This document shows positions 1-5,952 of a stretch of DNA of 6,930 nucleotides, in pieces (position 1 is the first letter of the stretch; every line of letters begins with the position of its first letter). The notes beneath the pieces were generated by a model that searched no databases, had not been told where the DNA came from, and was given only the letters and a program-made list of their open reading frames with translations. Origin of the DNA: Flavobacteriaceae bacterium UBA6268 (GTDB taxonomy: Bacteria > Bacteroidota > Bacteroidia > Flavobacteriales > Flavobacteriaceae); contig DJVA01000061.1 in NCBI GenBank assembly GCA_002440705.1, forward strand, positions 1 to 6,930, in the 5' to 3' direction. The position numbers and the translations under genes are program-made.

Positions 1-269
1 ATTTCCACGGGATATTGAAACGAAAGGAATACTCCTCTGTGGGCACGTTCCTCGGGATCCAATTCTAAAATATCCTCACCATCCAACAGGATTTCTCCTT
101 CATGAACCTCAAACTCTTCTTTACCTGCAATGACGGAAGCAAAGGTGCTCTTGCCCGAACCATTAGGCCCCATGATGGCATGTACCTCACCGGGTTTTAC
201 GTGAAGGTCGATTCCTTTTAAAATATCCTTGTCCTCTACACCTGCGTGTAAATTTTTAATTTGTAGCAT
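1..269 (-). CDS. sufC: SufC, Fe-S cluster assembly ATPase (N-terminal part, cut by window edge)
   Basis: Only the first 89 codons are visible; the frame runs off the left edge. The translation starts MLQIKNLHAGVEDKDILKGI and has a Walker A loop GPNGSGKST at residues 34-42 and a Q-loop (SFQYP, Gln85), spaced as in ABC-type ATPases. The phrase EVHAIMGPNGSGKST and the HRGVFLSFQYP segment are typical of SufC. SufC is the cytoplasmic ATPase that binds SufB and SufD and drives conformational change of the scaffold during Fe-S cluster assembly. SufC proteins are about 250 residues, so roughly a third is present. The ATG lies just 2 bp after the TGA stop of the upstream lipoprotein gene, which implies tight translational coupling in one transcript with sufB. 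Walker B and signature motifs lie outside the window. Confidence 0.95.
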   Translation of the reverse strand, partial: MLQIKNLHAGVEDKDILKGIDLHVKPGEVHAIMGPNGSGKSTFASVIAGKEEFEVHEGEILLDGEDILELDPEERAHRGVFLSFQYPVE

Positions 270-271
270 GA

Positions 272-691
272 TCAACTTTTCTTTTCTTCAATTTTGATGT
301 CTGCATCGGCCGGGGCGTTCCCAACGGCAACAATTTCCTTGATGGTGATGATTTCTTCCCAAACCTGTTTGCCCTCGTCCAAAGCAGGGTTGCGGGTTAC
401 TTCACCTTTTACAACCACGGGAACCATGTCGTACTCCTCCTTTTTGATGGGCGCAATTTTTTGACCCAATTCTTTGGCCAAGTCGTCCAAGGTCACTGCA
501 TAGATAAAAGTATCGCCCTTAAGGACAGAACCGTCTTCAGAGTAGAAAAACTCACCAGAGTAAGCCCGATAACCTGAATCCAGAAGTTTTGGTGCGTTTT
601 CCATACCGTTTTCGGCATTTTCTTCCGAATTTTTACAGGAAATCACTACGAATGTCATTAAAAGTGCTGTTGCTAAAACAATTTTTTTCAT
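272..691 (-). CDS. Small predicted lipoprotein encoded between sufB and sufC (function unknown)
   Basis: This is a 139-residue protein I do not recognise as a named family. It begins MKKIVLATALLMTFVVISC, a short charged N-terminus, a hydrophobic core and a lipobox-like end with Cys19 as the lipidation site. An acidic, low-complexity linker (KNSEENAENGMEN) follows. The mature domain (about 40-125) alternates beta-strand-like stretches: YSGEFFY, TFIYAVTLDDL, MVPVVVKGEVTRNP and WEEIITIKEIVAVG. The tail is charged (DADIKIEEKKS). The short all-beta pattern with a G-E-V central strand would fit an OB-like fold, but that is inference. It has no Cys beyond the lipid anchor and no clear metal motif. 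It starts 14 bp after sufB and stops 2 bp before sufC, so it is almost certainly co-transcribed with suf genes although it should sit in the outer membrane or periplasm. Confidence 0.85.
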   Translation of the reverse strand: MKKIVLATALLMTFVVISCKNSEENAENGMENAPKLLDSGYRAYSGEFFYSEDGSVLKGDTFIYAVTLDDLAKELGQKIAPIKKEEYDMVPVVVKGEVTRNPALDEGKQVWEEIITIKEIVAVGNAPADADIKIEEKKS

Positions 692-705
692 GATGGTTAT
701 AATTT

Positions 706-2154
706 TTATCCTACGGATCCTTCCAAACTTATTTCCAACAATTTTTGGGCTTCCACGGCAAATTCCATGGGAAGCTTGTTGAGTACTTCCTTACTAAAGC
801 CATTAACAATAAGAGCAATCGCCTTTTCGGTGTCGATCCCCCTTTGATTGCAATAAAATATTTGATCTTCCCCAATTTTACTGGTGGTTGCTTCGTGTTC
901 AATTTGAGCCGTTTTATTGCTTGCCTCGATGTAGGGGAATGTATGGGCTCCACAATTGTTGCCCATCAAAAGCGAGTCACATTGCGAGAAATTACGGGCG
1001 TTTTCCGCTCTTGGGCTAATTTTCACCAGACCCCGGTAACTGTTCTGGGATTTTCCGGCAGAAATTCCTTTGGAAATAATGGTACTCCTTGTATTTTTTC
1101 CAAGGTGAATCATTTTCGTCCCCGTGTCGGCTTGTTGGTAATTGTTGGTTACCGCAATGGAATAAAATTCCCCGATGGAATGGTCTCCTTTCAAAACGCA
1201 ACTGGGATATTTCCAAGTTACGGCGCTGCCGGTTTCGACTTGGGTCCACGAAATTTTGGCATTTTTCTCGCACAATCCTCGTTTGGTCACGAAATTGAAT
1301 ACGCCACCTTTCCCATCCTTACCGCCTGGGTACCAATTTTGAACGGTGGAGTATTTAATTTCGGCATGGTCCAAGGCAATCAATTCCACAACTGCCGCAT
1401 GCAATTGGTTCTCGTCGCGCATGGGGGCGGTACAGCCCTCCAAATAACTTACATAACTGCCTTCATCGGCAATAACCAACGTACGTTCAAACTGACCCGT
1501 ACCTGCTTGATTGATGCGGAAATAAGTTGAAAGTTCCATAGGGCAACGAACGCCTTTTGGGATATAACAAAAAGATCCATCACTAAATACAGCACTGTTT
1601 AGGGCTGCATAAAAATTATCTTTTTGTGGGACAACGGTGCCGATGTATTTTTTTACCAGTTCGGGATGCTTTTGAATGGCCTCAGAAATGGAACAAAAAA
1701 TAATGCCTCTCTCCGCCAATGTTTCCTTAAAGGTGGTTGCAACCGAAACGGAATCCATGACAATGTCTACTGCCACTCCGGCCAACTTTTTTTGTTCATC
1801 CAGGGAAATTCCCAGTTTGCTGAAGGTTTCCAGCAATTCGGGATCTACTTCATCCAAGCTATTGTATTTCGGTTTTTTGGACGGGGCAGAATAGTAGGAA
1901 ATGTTTTGAAAATCGGGTTTGTTGTAACGAATGTTGGCCCATTCGGGCTCTTCCATTTGCTGCCAGGCACGAAACGATTCCAAGCGCCAATCGGTCATCC
2001 ATTGTGGCTCTTCTTTCTTTTTGGAAATGGCCCTTACAATGTCTTCATTCAAGCCTACAGGAAAAGTATCCGATTCAATCTCGGTATAAAATCCGTATTC
2101 GTATTCCTTGGTCTCGAGTTCCTTTTTTAAATCGTCTTCTGTAAACTTTCCCAT
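706..2154 (-). CDS. sufB: SufB, Fe-S cluster scaffold subunit
   Basis: This complete 482-residue protein is the scaffold subunit of the cytoplasmic SufBC(2)D complex, on which Fe-S clusters are built from sulfur delivered by SufS/SufE or SufU. Family-typical blocks include VFSDGSFCYIPKGVRCP (189-205), EGCTAPMRDENQLHAAVVEL (239-258) and CGAHTFPYIEA (401-411). Cys241 aligns by motif and constant spacing with E. coli SufB Cys254 (sulfur acceptor), Cys392 (QCDSLL) with Cys405, and Glu419-His420-Glu421 with Glu432-His433-Glu434. All residues reported as important in E. coli are thus retained. The 13-residue offset matches the shorter N-terminus, and the length is normal for the family. The ATG is 17 bp after the A-type carrier stop, behind an A-rich leader. 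It is the second visible gene of the suf operon. Confidence 0.97.
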   Translation of the reverse strand: MGKFTEDDLKKELETKEYEYGFYTEIESDTFPVGLNEDIVRAISKKKEEPQWMTDWRLESFRAWQQMEEPEWANIRYNKPDFQNISYYSAPSKKPKYNSLDEVDPELLETFSKLGISLDEQKKLAGVAVDIVMDSVSVATTFKETLAERGIIFCSISEAIQKHPELVKKYIGTVVPQKDNFYAALNSAVFSDGSFCYIPKGVRCPMELSTYFRINQAGTGQFERTLVIADEGSYVSYLEGCTAPMRDENQLHAAVVELIALDHAEIKYSTVQNWYPGGKDGKGGVFNFVTKRGLCEKNAKISWTQVETGSAVTWKYPSCVLKGDHSIGEFYSIAVTNNYQQADTGTKMIHLGKNTRSTIISKGISAGKSQNSYRGLVKISPRAENARNFSQCDSLLMGNNCGAHTFPYIEASNKTAQIEHEATTSKIGEDQIFYCNQRGIDTEKAIALIVNGFSKEVLNKLPMEFAVEAQKLLEISLEGSVG

Positions 2155-2171
2155 TTTTTTTGAGTCACTAT

Positions 2172-2501
2172 TTACAATGAAAAGCTCTCACCACAACCAC
2201 AGGTCCTTTGCGCATTGGGGTTGTTGAATACAAACCCTTTTCCATTCAACCCACCACTGTATTCCAAAGTGGTGCCCACCAAATACAGGAAGCTTTTCTT
2301 ATCTACAACAATCTTTACGGCATTGTCTTCAAAAAATTTATCCTCTGGCGAGTGCTCCTTGTCAAATTTCAATTCATAAGACAATCCAGAACATCCTCCA
2401 CTTTTCACCCCAACCCGAACAAAATCGGAAGTAGGGTTAAATCCTTCTTCTGCCATCAACTGCGCAATTTTCGATTTAGCGGTGTCACTAACCTTGATCA
2501 T
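2172..2501 (-). CDS. sufA: A-type Fe-S carrier protein (HesB/IscA/SufA family)
   Basis: This 109-residue protein has the full-length HesB/IscA fold sequence. Its three conserved cysteines are Cys37 in VKSGGCSGLSY and Cys101/Cys103 in the C-terminal TCGCGESFSL. These bind iron or a [2Fe-2S]/[4Fe-4S] cluster at a homodimer interface, and the protein transfers clusters to apo-targets in the cytoplasm. Other family signatures are the N-terminal IKVSDTAKSKIAQLM and the GLNGKGFVFNNPNA segment before the CxC. It lies directly upstream of sufB (17-bp gap) and is the first gene after a 127-bp spacer with a promoter-like box, so it appears to lead the suf operon. Sequence alone does not separate SufA, IscA and ErpA roles; the symbol sufA rests on the operon context. 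Confidence 0.93.
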   Translation of the reverse strand: MIKVSDTAKSKIAQLMAEEGFNPTSDFVRVGVKSGGCSGLSYELKFDKEHSPEDKFFEDNAVKIVVDKKSFLYLVGTTLEYSGGLNGKGFVFNNPNAQRTCGCGESFSL

Positions 2502-2527
2502 TAATATAGATTTGTTCTAAATTACGG

Positions 2528-2535
2528 CAAATATA
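2528..2535 (-). promoter_or_regulatory. Candidate -7 promoter box of the suf operon
   Basis: Read on the minus strand this is TATATTTG, an exact match to the Bacteroidota -7 consensus TAnnTTTG. It sits about 26 bp upstream of the sufA ATG, leaving a short A/T-rich leader. The -33 element is weak: the best TTG (in CCTTTGTTATGG) is about 25 bases upstream of the box, longer than the usual spacing of around 20. It lies in the only sizeable intergenic gap of the window (2502-2628), where a promoter for the left operon is expected. I see no inverted repeat that would clearly be a regulator site. Confidence 0.5.
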
Positions 2536-2628
2536 CTGCAAATCCCGTGTTTAACCATAACAAAGGAACATTTAAACGCAATAGCATAATAGATTTAAGT
2601 AATAATTAACAAAGCCAGATAAACAGGG

Positions 2629-3690
2629 CTATTCGCGGAAGTCGGGGTTGTTAATGAAGCTGGGGTCTGAAAGGGAAAGGAGAAAAGCCTTGAGGTCTGC
2701 TTTGTCTTCTTCAGAAAGCTGTACGCCTCCTTGCGCTATTTTTTTCATAAGTGGATCGACGGTTTCAGAGTACACCAAGCCTTCACTATAATGGTTGATG
2801 ACCTCATCCAATGTGGCAAACCGGCCATCGTGCATGTAAGGCGCGGTAAAAGCCAAATTGCGAAGGGAGGGCGTCTTAAATTTTCCATCATCACGGGGAT
2901 CTCCGGTAACCAGCCCCAGACCTTTGTCGGGAGGAAATTCGTCCAGGCCATTGTTGTGAAAAATATTATCAGTCCACAAAGGATTCAACGGGTTTCCATG
3001 GCAATGGAAGCAATCGCCTTTGGTTTCGTCCAGGAAAACATTCAAGCCGTTCATTTCAGAGGGCGTAAGGTTGATCTCCCCTCTTTGGAATTGATCGAAG
3101 CGGGAATTGGCCGTAATCATGGTTCTTACAAATTGGGCAATTGCTCGGGAAGTGAGTGCAGAATCAATTTTAGTAGTGCCAAACGCCTTCTCAAAAAGCA
3201 TGGGATATTCTGGGTCATTCTGAAGGGAGGCTACTGCATTGGGCCATGTATTGGCCATTTCTATGGGGTTGGTAATGGGCTCTAAGGCCTGTGCTTCTAT
3301 GGACGGGGCGCGTCCATCCCAAAAGAATTTTTGTCCGTAGTTCCAGATTAGGTTTTGAAGGGGCATGGAGTTTCGGATCCCGATACTGCCATCAATCCCG
3401 ATGCTGAACTGTCTGGGATCGGTGAAGGCATTTTCCGGGCGGTGACAGGTGGCACAAGCTTGTGTGCCATTGGCCGAAAGAATGGGATCAAAAAACAGCT
3501 TTTTCCCCAGTGCTATGCCTTCTTCCGTTAACGGGTTTTCTTCGGGTAGGACAGGGGGTAAAATATTGGCTTCAAAAAATGCAGGAAGCTCGAGCGTTAC
3601 CGGAGTAGCAGTGTACCCCCCGTTGCCATCGTCCTGGTTACAGGCAACAAGGCTAAGGAGAAGTACACAAAATGCTAATCGGTAATGCAT
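2629..3690 (-). CDS. mbnH: Di-haem cytochrome c peroxidase/MauG-family lipoprotein, probable MbnH partner of MbnP
   Basis: This 353-residue exported protein begins MHYRLAFCVLLLSLVAC, a lipoprotein signal with lipobox LVAC (Cys17), then NQDDGNGG. Two c-type haem sites are present: CATCH (79-83) and CFHCH (227-231), one per cytochrome domain. Family blocks are KLFFDPILSANGTQACATCH, FFWDGRAPSIEAQALEPI (122-139), KTPSLRN (272-278) and TAPYMHDGR (282-290), the last near the second haem. Members either reduce peroxide or, like MauG and MbnH, oxidise a partner protein through a high-valent di-haem state. Its position 14 bp after mbnP supports the MbnH role, oxidising a Trp of MbnP to kynurenine; that is inferred from context. 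The frame is open further upstream to 3825, but that extension overlaps mbnP and would bury the signal peptide, so the ATG at 3690 is chosen. It appears to be the last gene of its operon. Confidence 0.88.
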   Translation of the reverse strand: MHYRLAFCVLLLSLVACNQDDGNGGYTATPVTLELPAFFEANILPPVLPEENPLTEEGIALGKKLFFDPILSANGTQACATCHRPENAFTDPRQFSIGIDGSIGIRNSMPLQNLIWNYGQKFFWDGRAPSIEAQALEPITNPIEMANTWPNAVASLQNDPEYPMLFEKAFGTTKIDSALTSRAIAQFVRTMITANSRFDQFQRGEINLTPSEMNGLNVFLDETKGDCFHCHGNPLNPLWTDNIFHNNGLDEFPPDKGLGLVTGDPRDDGKFKTPSLRNLAFTAPYMHDGRFATLDEVINHYSEGLVYSETVDPLMKKIAQGGVQLSEEDKADLKAFLLSLSDPSFINNPDFRE

Positions 3691-3704
3691 AAGTTCAGAA
3701 TTTA

Positions 3705-4511
3705 TTAATCGTCGTGAGGAGCCACACTTCCTAGGCTGAAAACCCCATTGGAGCCATTTTGGTTCATCATGATCTGGGCATTGAAATTGGGCATCAACGT
3801 GGTATAAAGCTGCGTAAGGTCCCAAGTGTTTGGGTTTTTAAACCATTCGGCCACATTCATCTTAACTTCAATCTCCAAATCGTCGGTAATGGTTATTTCT
3901 CCCAGATTTACCTCAAAGGAGGTATCTTGGGTCAATTCCAAAGTCCCAGGACCGGGAGGCAACGACGAATGTTTGTTCGCTCTAATGGTATGGTACTGAA
4001 AGTTGATCTCGGCAGGCACAGTGGTACTGTTGGTATATTTGCCTTCCATTCGCATGTAGTGATAACCACCGCCCAGCATATCGGGAACGTTCCAACCACC
4101 GTCGGCGGAGTTGAGGTCGGGGTGGTTCATGTCATTATCTTCGTCGTTGAAACCAAACCTGAAAGTTACCGTGTAGCTACCCTCTGGGATTTCAACATCT
4201 GGAATGAAATGAAGGTTTTGACCGTCCCGAACATTGACCAAGTTATAATCCCCGGCGGTATAAACTTCACCGGTACTGCTTGTAAATGTAATGTCAGAAA
4301 TCAAATAGACCAATTTGGAGAGGGTTAAAGTCTCACCATGGGCAGTTGTATAGGTGGTGACATCAAAATTGGCATTTTGGATGTCGGCCCCATCCCAGTT
4401 TTGGCTAAAGACAAAGTGCACAGGGAAAGTTTGGTATGGCGCGGGATCATTACCGTTGCTACAGCTTGCTAATAGCACGGATACAGTGAATAAAAAAGCA
4501 ATTTTTTTCAT
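3705..4511 (-). CDS. mbnP: MbnP-family (copper-binding) lipoprotein
   Basis: This is a 268-residue protein. The signal peptide MKKIAFLFTVSVLLASC has lipobox LASC (Cys17), so it is probably outer-membrane anchored. Downstream are MbnP-like hallmarks: a beta-rich domain starting VHFVFSQNW (31-39), SKLVYLISDITF (65-76), then SYTVTFRFGFNDE (112-124), MNHPDL (128-133) and the block DGGWNVPDMLGGGYHYMRMEG (137-157), followed by FQYHTI (171-176). The best studied relative, in methanotrophs, binds copper using a kynurenine made from Trp by MbnH. Four Trp are available here (39, 140, 223, 230), with His130, His151, His174 and Met145/153/155 near the conserved core as possible ligands. Trp140, inside the most conserved block, is my preferred candidate, unproven. 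The partner di-haem gene follows by 14 bp. Assignment to the family is fairly firm; copper binding here is inferred. Confidence 0.85.
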   Translation of the reverse strand: MKKIAFLFTVSVLLASCSNGNDPAPYQTFPVHFVFSQNWDGADIQNANFDVTTYTTAHGETLTLSKLVYLISDITFTSSTGEVYTAGDYNLVNVRDGQNLHFIPDVEIPEGSYTVTFRFGFNDEDNDMNHPDLNSADGGWNVPDMLGGGYHYMRMEGKYTNSTTVPAEINFQYHTIRANKHSSLPPGPGTLELTQDTSFEVNLGEITITDDLEIEVKMNVAEWFKNPNTWDLTQLYTTLMPNFNAQIMMNQNGSNGVFSLGSVAPHDD

Positions 4512-4530
4512 AGGTTTTTAAATGGGTCTT

Positions 4531-5943
4531 TTAATTGATTTTAAAGATTAAAAAGTCTTTGGACCCTTTGTTCTCGGTAATATCGCCGTCATTGCTTTCC
4601 GAATTACCTACTACAATAATGGATCCGTCGGCGGTATAAATGGCACTTTCTGCAAAATCCAGATTAGCCCCACCTATATTTTTTTCAAACAATAGCGTGC
4701 CTTGGTCATCTACTACGATGGCCCAGGCATCATTTTGCCCTTTGTTGGCAGTAGCGTCCCCGTTGGCACTTCTACACGATCCAATGATCAAGTAATTGTT
4801 ATCGCTGATAGGGAGTATTTTTTTTGCCGAATCAAATTGATCCCCACCATAGGTTTTTTGCCAGAGGATATTTCCGGTTGGACTCATTTTGATGAGCCAA
4901 ACATCGGCATTTCCTTTATTTTGGGTTACATCCTGATCGTTGCTTCGGGTATCGCCAACCACAAAAAAATTACCGTCCGAGGTAGGCTGGATGTCATAAG
5001 CAATGTCAATTTCACTTCCACCAAACGTTTTGGTCCAAAGCTTGTCTCCAGCACTGCTCACCTTAACGACCCACCAGTCGTAGGTGCCGTGTGAATTTTC
5101 GATGTCGGAGTTTTCCCCGGGAACGCTTTCGGAAGTTCCAACCATCAGGAAATCGCCTTCAGCAGTTTCAATGGCCCGGTAACATTTGTCAAAGTGAACA
5201 CCTCCAAAATAGCGGGTCCAGAAATAATCGCCTTGGGCATCCATTTTGATGCCCCAATATTCACCAACACCGTGTAAGGTACTTTGCGGTGCACGGTCGT
5301 TATTTCCTTCACCTCCACTAGCTGTTACATCAAAATAACCTGCGGCAAAGTAGCCTCCGTCATGGGTTTCGAATACATCAAAAGCTTGATCGTTTCCGGC
5401 ATATCCATAGTTTTGGCACCATACTTCGTTACCATTCTCATCAATTTTCAAGAGCCAATAATCATAAAATCCTCCATTGCTTCCAAGGTCGCAGTTATTG
5501 CTTTGGCTGTAGCCGGAAAGGACGTAACCGCCATCGCTGGTTTTGTGAATGTTGGTGGCAAGTTCATCACTAGTATCTCCGTAAACCTTACTCCAGATAA
5601 TATTTCCTGTTTTGGAAATTTTTAGGACCCAATAATCACTGTCTCCTCCTGTTTTGATTCCCGAAAGTTCCCCATCGGTGCTAAAAGTAGCTCCAAGCAC
5701 CACATAATTGCCATCGTTAGCTTCTACAACGCCAACCGCTTGATCAATGTCACTACCTCCATAGGTCTTGAGCCAAGTTAACTCGCCTGTGAAGGTATTG
5801 CCCTGTGGGTCATCGTCGGTAGTGTCATCAACAATGACGGTGTCGTCCGTTTTTGGCGTTCCTTCATCTTTGTTACAGGATACAATAATTGTAAGGAACG
5901 TTAAAAAAAATAAGTGCGTTAATGTGTTCCTTTTTAATAGCAT
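4531..5943 (-). CDS. Surface lipoprotein with seven W-x-K-x-Y-G-G repeats (predicted seven-bladed beta-propeller)
   Basis: This 470-residue protein has a lipoprotein signal ending TIIVSC (Cys23), then NKDEG and an Asp/Thr-rich linker (31-50). The linker and the acidic residues right after the Cys resemble surface-export signals of Bacteroidota lipoproteins. The rest, 55-470, is seven tandem repeats of 54-67 residues. Each starts W-x-K-x-Y-G-G, passes through D-x-A and a T-x-D-G-G-Y-x-x-x-G core, and ends D-Y-W-x-x-K-I-x-x-x-G-N. Seven such units suggest a closed propeller, usually a binding or scaffolding platform; no catalytic motif is visible. It begins 9 bp after the T9SS protein gene and ends 19 bp before mbnP, so it is likely co-transcribed with the MbnP/MbnH pair. 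Similar repeat proteins in Bacteroidota are mostly uncharacterised; I assign no specific function. Confidence 0.88.
   Translation of the reverse strand: MLLKRNTLTHLFFLTFLTIIVSCNKDEGTPKTDDTVIVDDTTDDDPQGNTFTGELTWLKTYGGSDIDQAVGVVEANDGNYVVLGATFSTDGELSGIKTGGDSDYWVLKISKTGNIIWSKVYGDTSDELATNIHKTSDGGYVLSGYSQSNNCDLGSNGGFYDYWLLKIDENGNEVWCQNYGYAGNDQAFDVFETHDGGYFAAGYFDVTASGGEGNNDRAPQSTLHGVGEYWGIKMDAQGDYFWTRYFGGVHFDKCYRAIETAEGDFLMVGTSESVPGENSDIENSHGTYDWWVVKVSSAGDKLWTKTFGGSEIDIAYDIQPTSDGNFFVVGDTRSNDQDVTQNKGNADVWLIKMSPTGNILWQKTYGGDQFDSAKKILPISDNNYLIIGSCRSANGDATANKGQNDAWAIVVDDQGTLLFEKNIGGANLDFAESAIYTADGSIIVVGNSESNDGDITENKGSKDFLIFKIN
4534..5781 (-). repeat. Seven tandem protein-level repeats within the propeller lipoprotein
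   Basis: Residue ranges of the units are 55-114, 115-172, 173-239, 240-300, 301-358, 359-416 and 417-470. Repeats 1, 2, 5 and 6 are the most regular (58-60 residues). Repeat 3 is longest (67), with a Gly/Asn-rich insertion around 208-226. Repeat 7 is shortest, has Phe in place of the leading Trp and ends exactly at the C-terminus with FKIN. The units are diverged enough that no long DNA-level identity is obvious, which points to an old duplication. Confidence 0.85.
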
Positions 5944-5952
5944 TTTTTTGAA

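Noticed and set aside
745..1530. A 261-codon open frame on the plus strand
   Set aside because: It lies wholly antisense to sufB, whose protein is strongly conserved and full length. The antisense translation shows no recognisable domain and is a shadow of sufB codon bias.
2608..2631. Possible terminator after the di-haem protein gene (AGCC...GGCT on the minus strand followed by TTTGTT)
   Set aside because: The stem is only 4 bp with a 10-base loop and the T-run is broken, so it is too weak to call a terminator.
2731..3285. A 184-codon plus-strand frame opposite the di-haem protein
   Set aside because: It is antisense to a well supported gene, has no recognisable family features, and no other plus-strand gene exists in the window.
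2629..4511. A methanobactin biosynthesis cluster
   Set aside because: Only the MbnP and di-haem partner are present; no MbnB/MbnC-type protein or short Cys-containing precursor was found near them, and this pair is known outside methanobactin loci.
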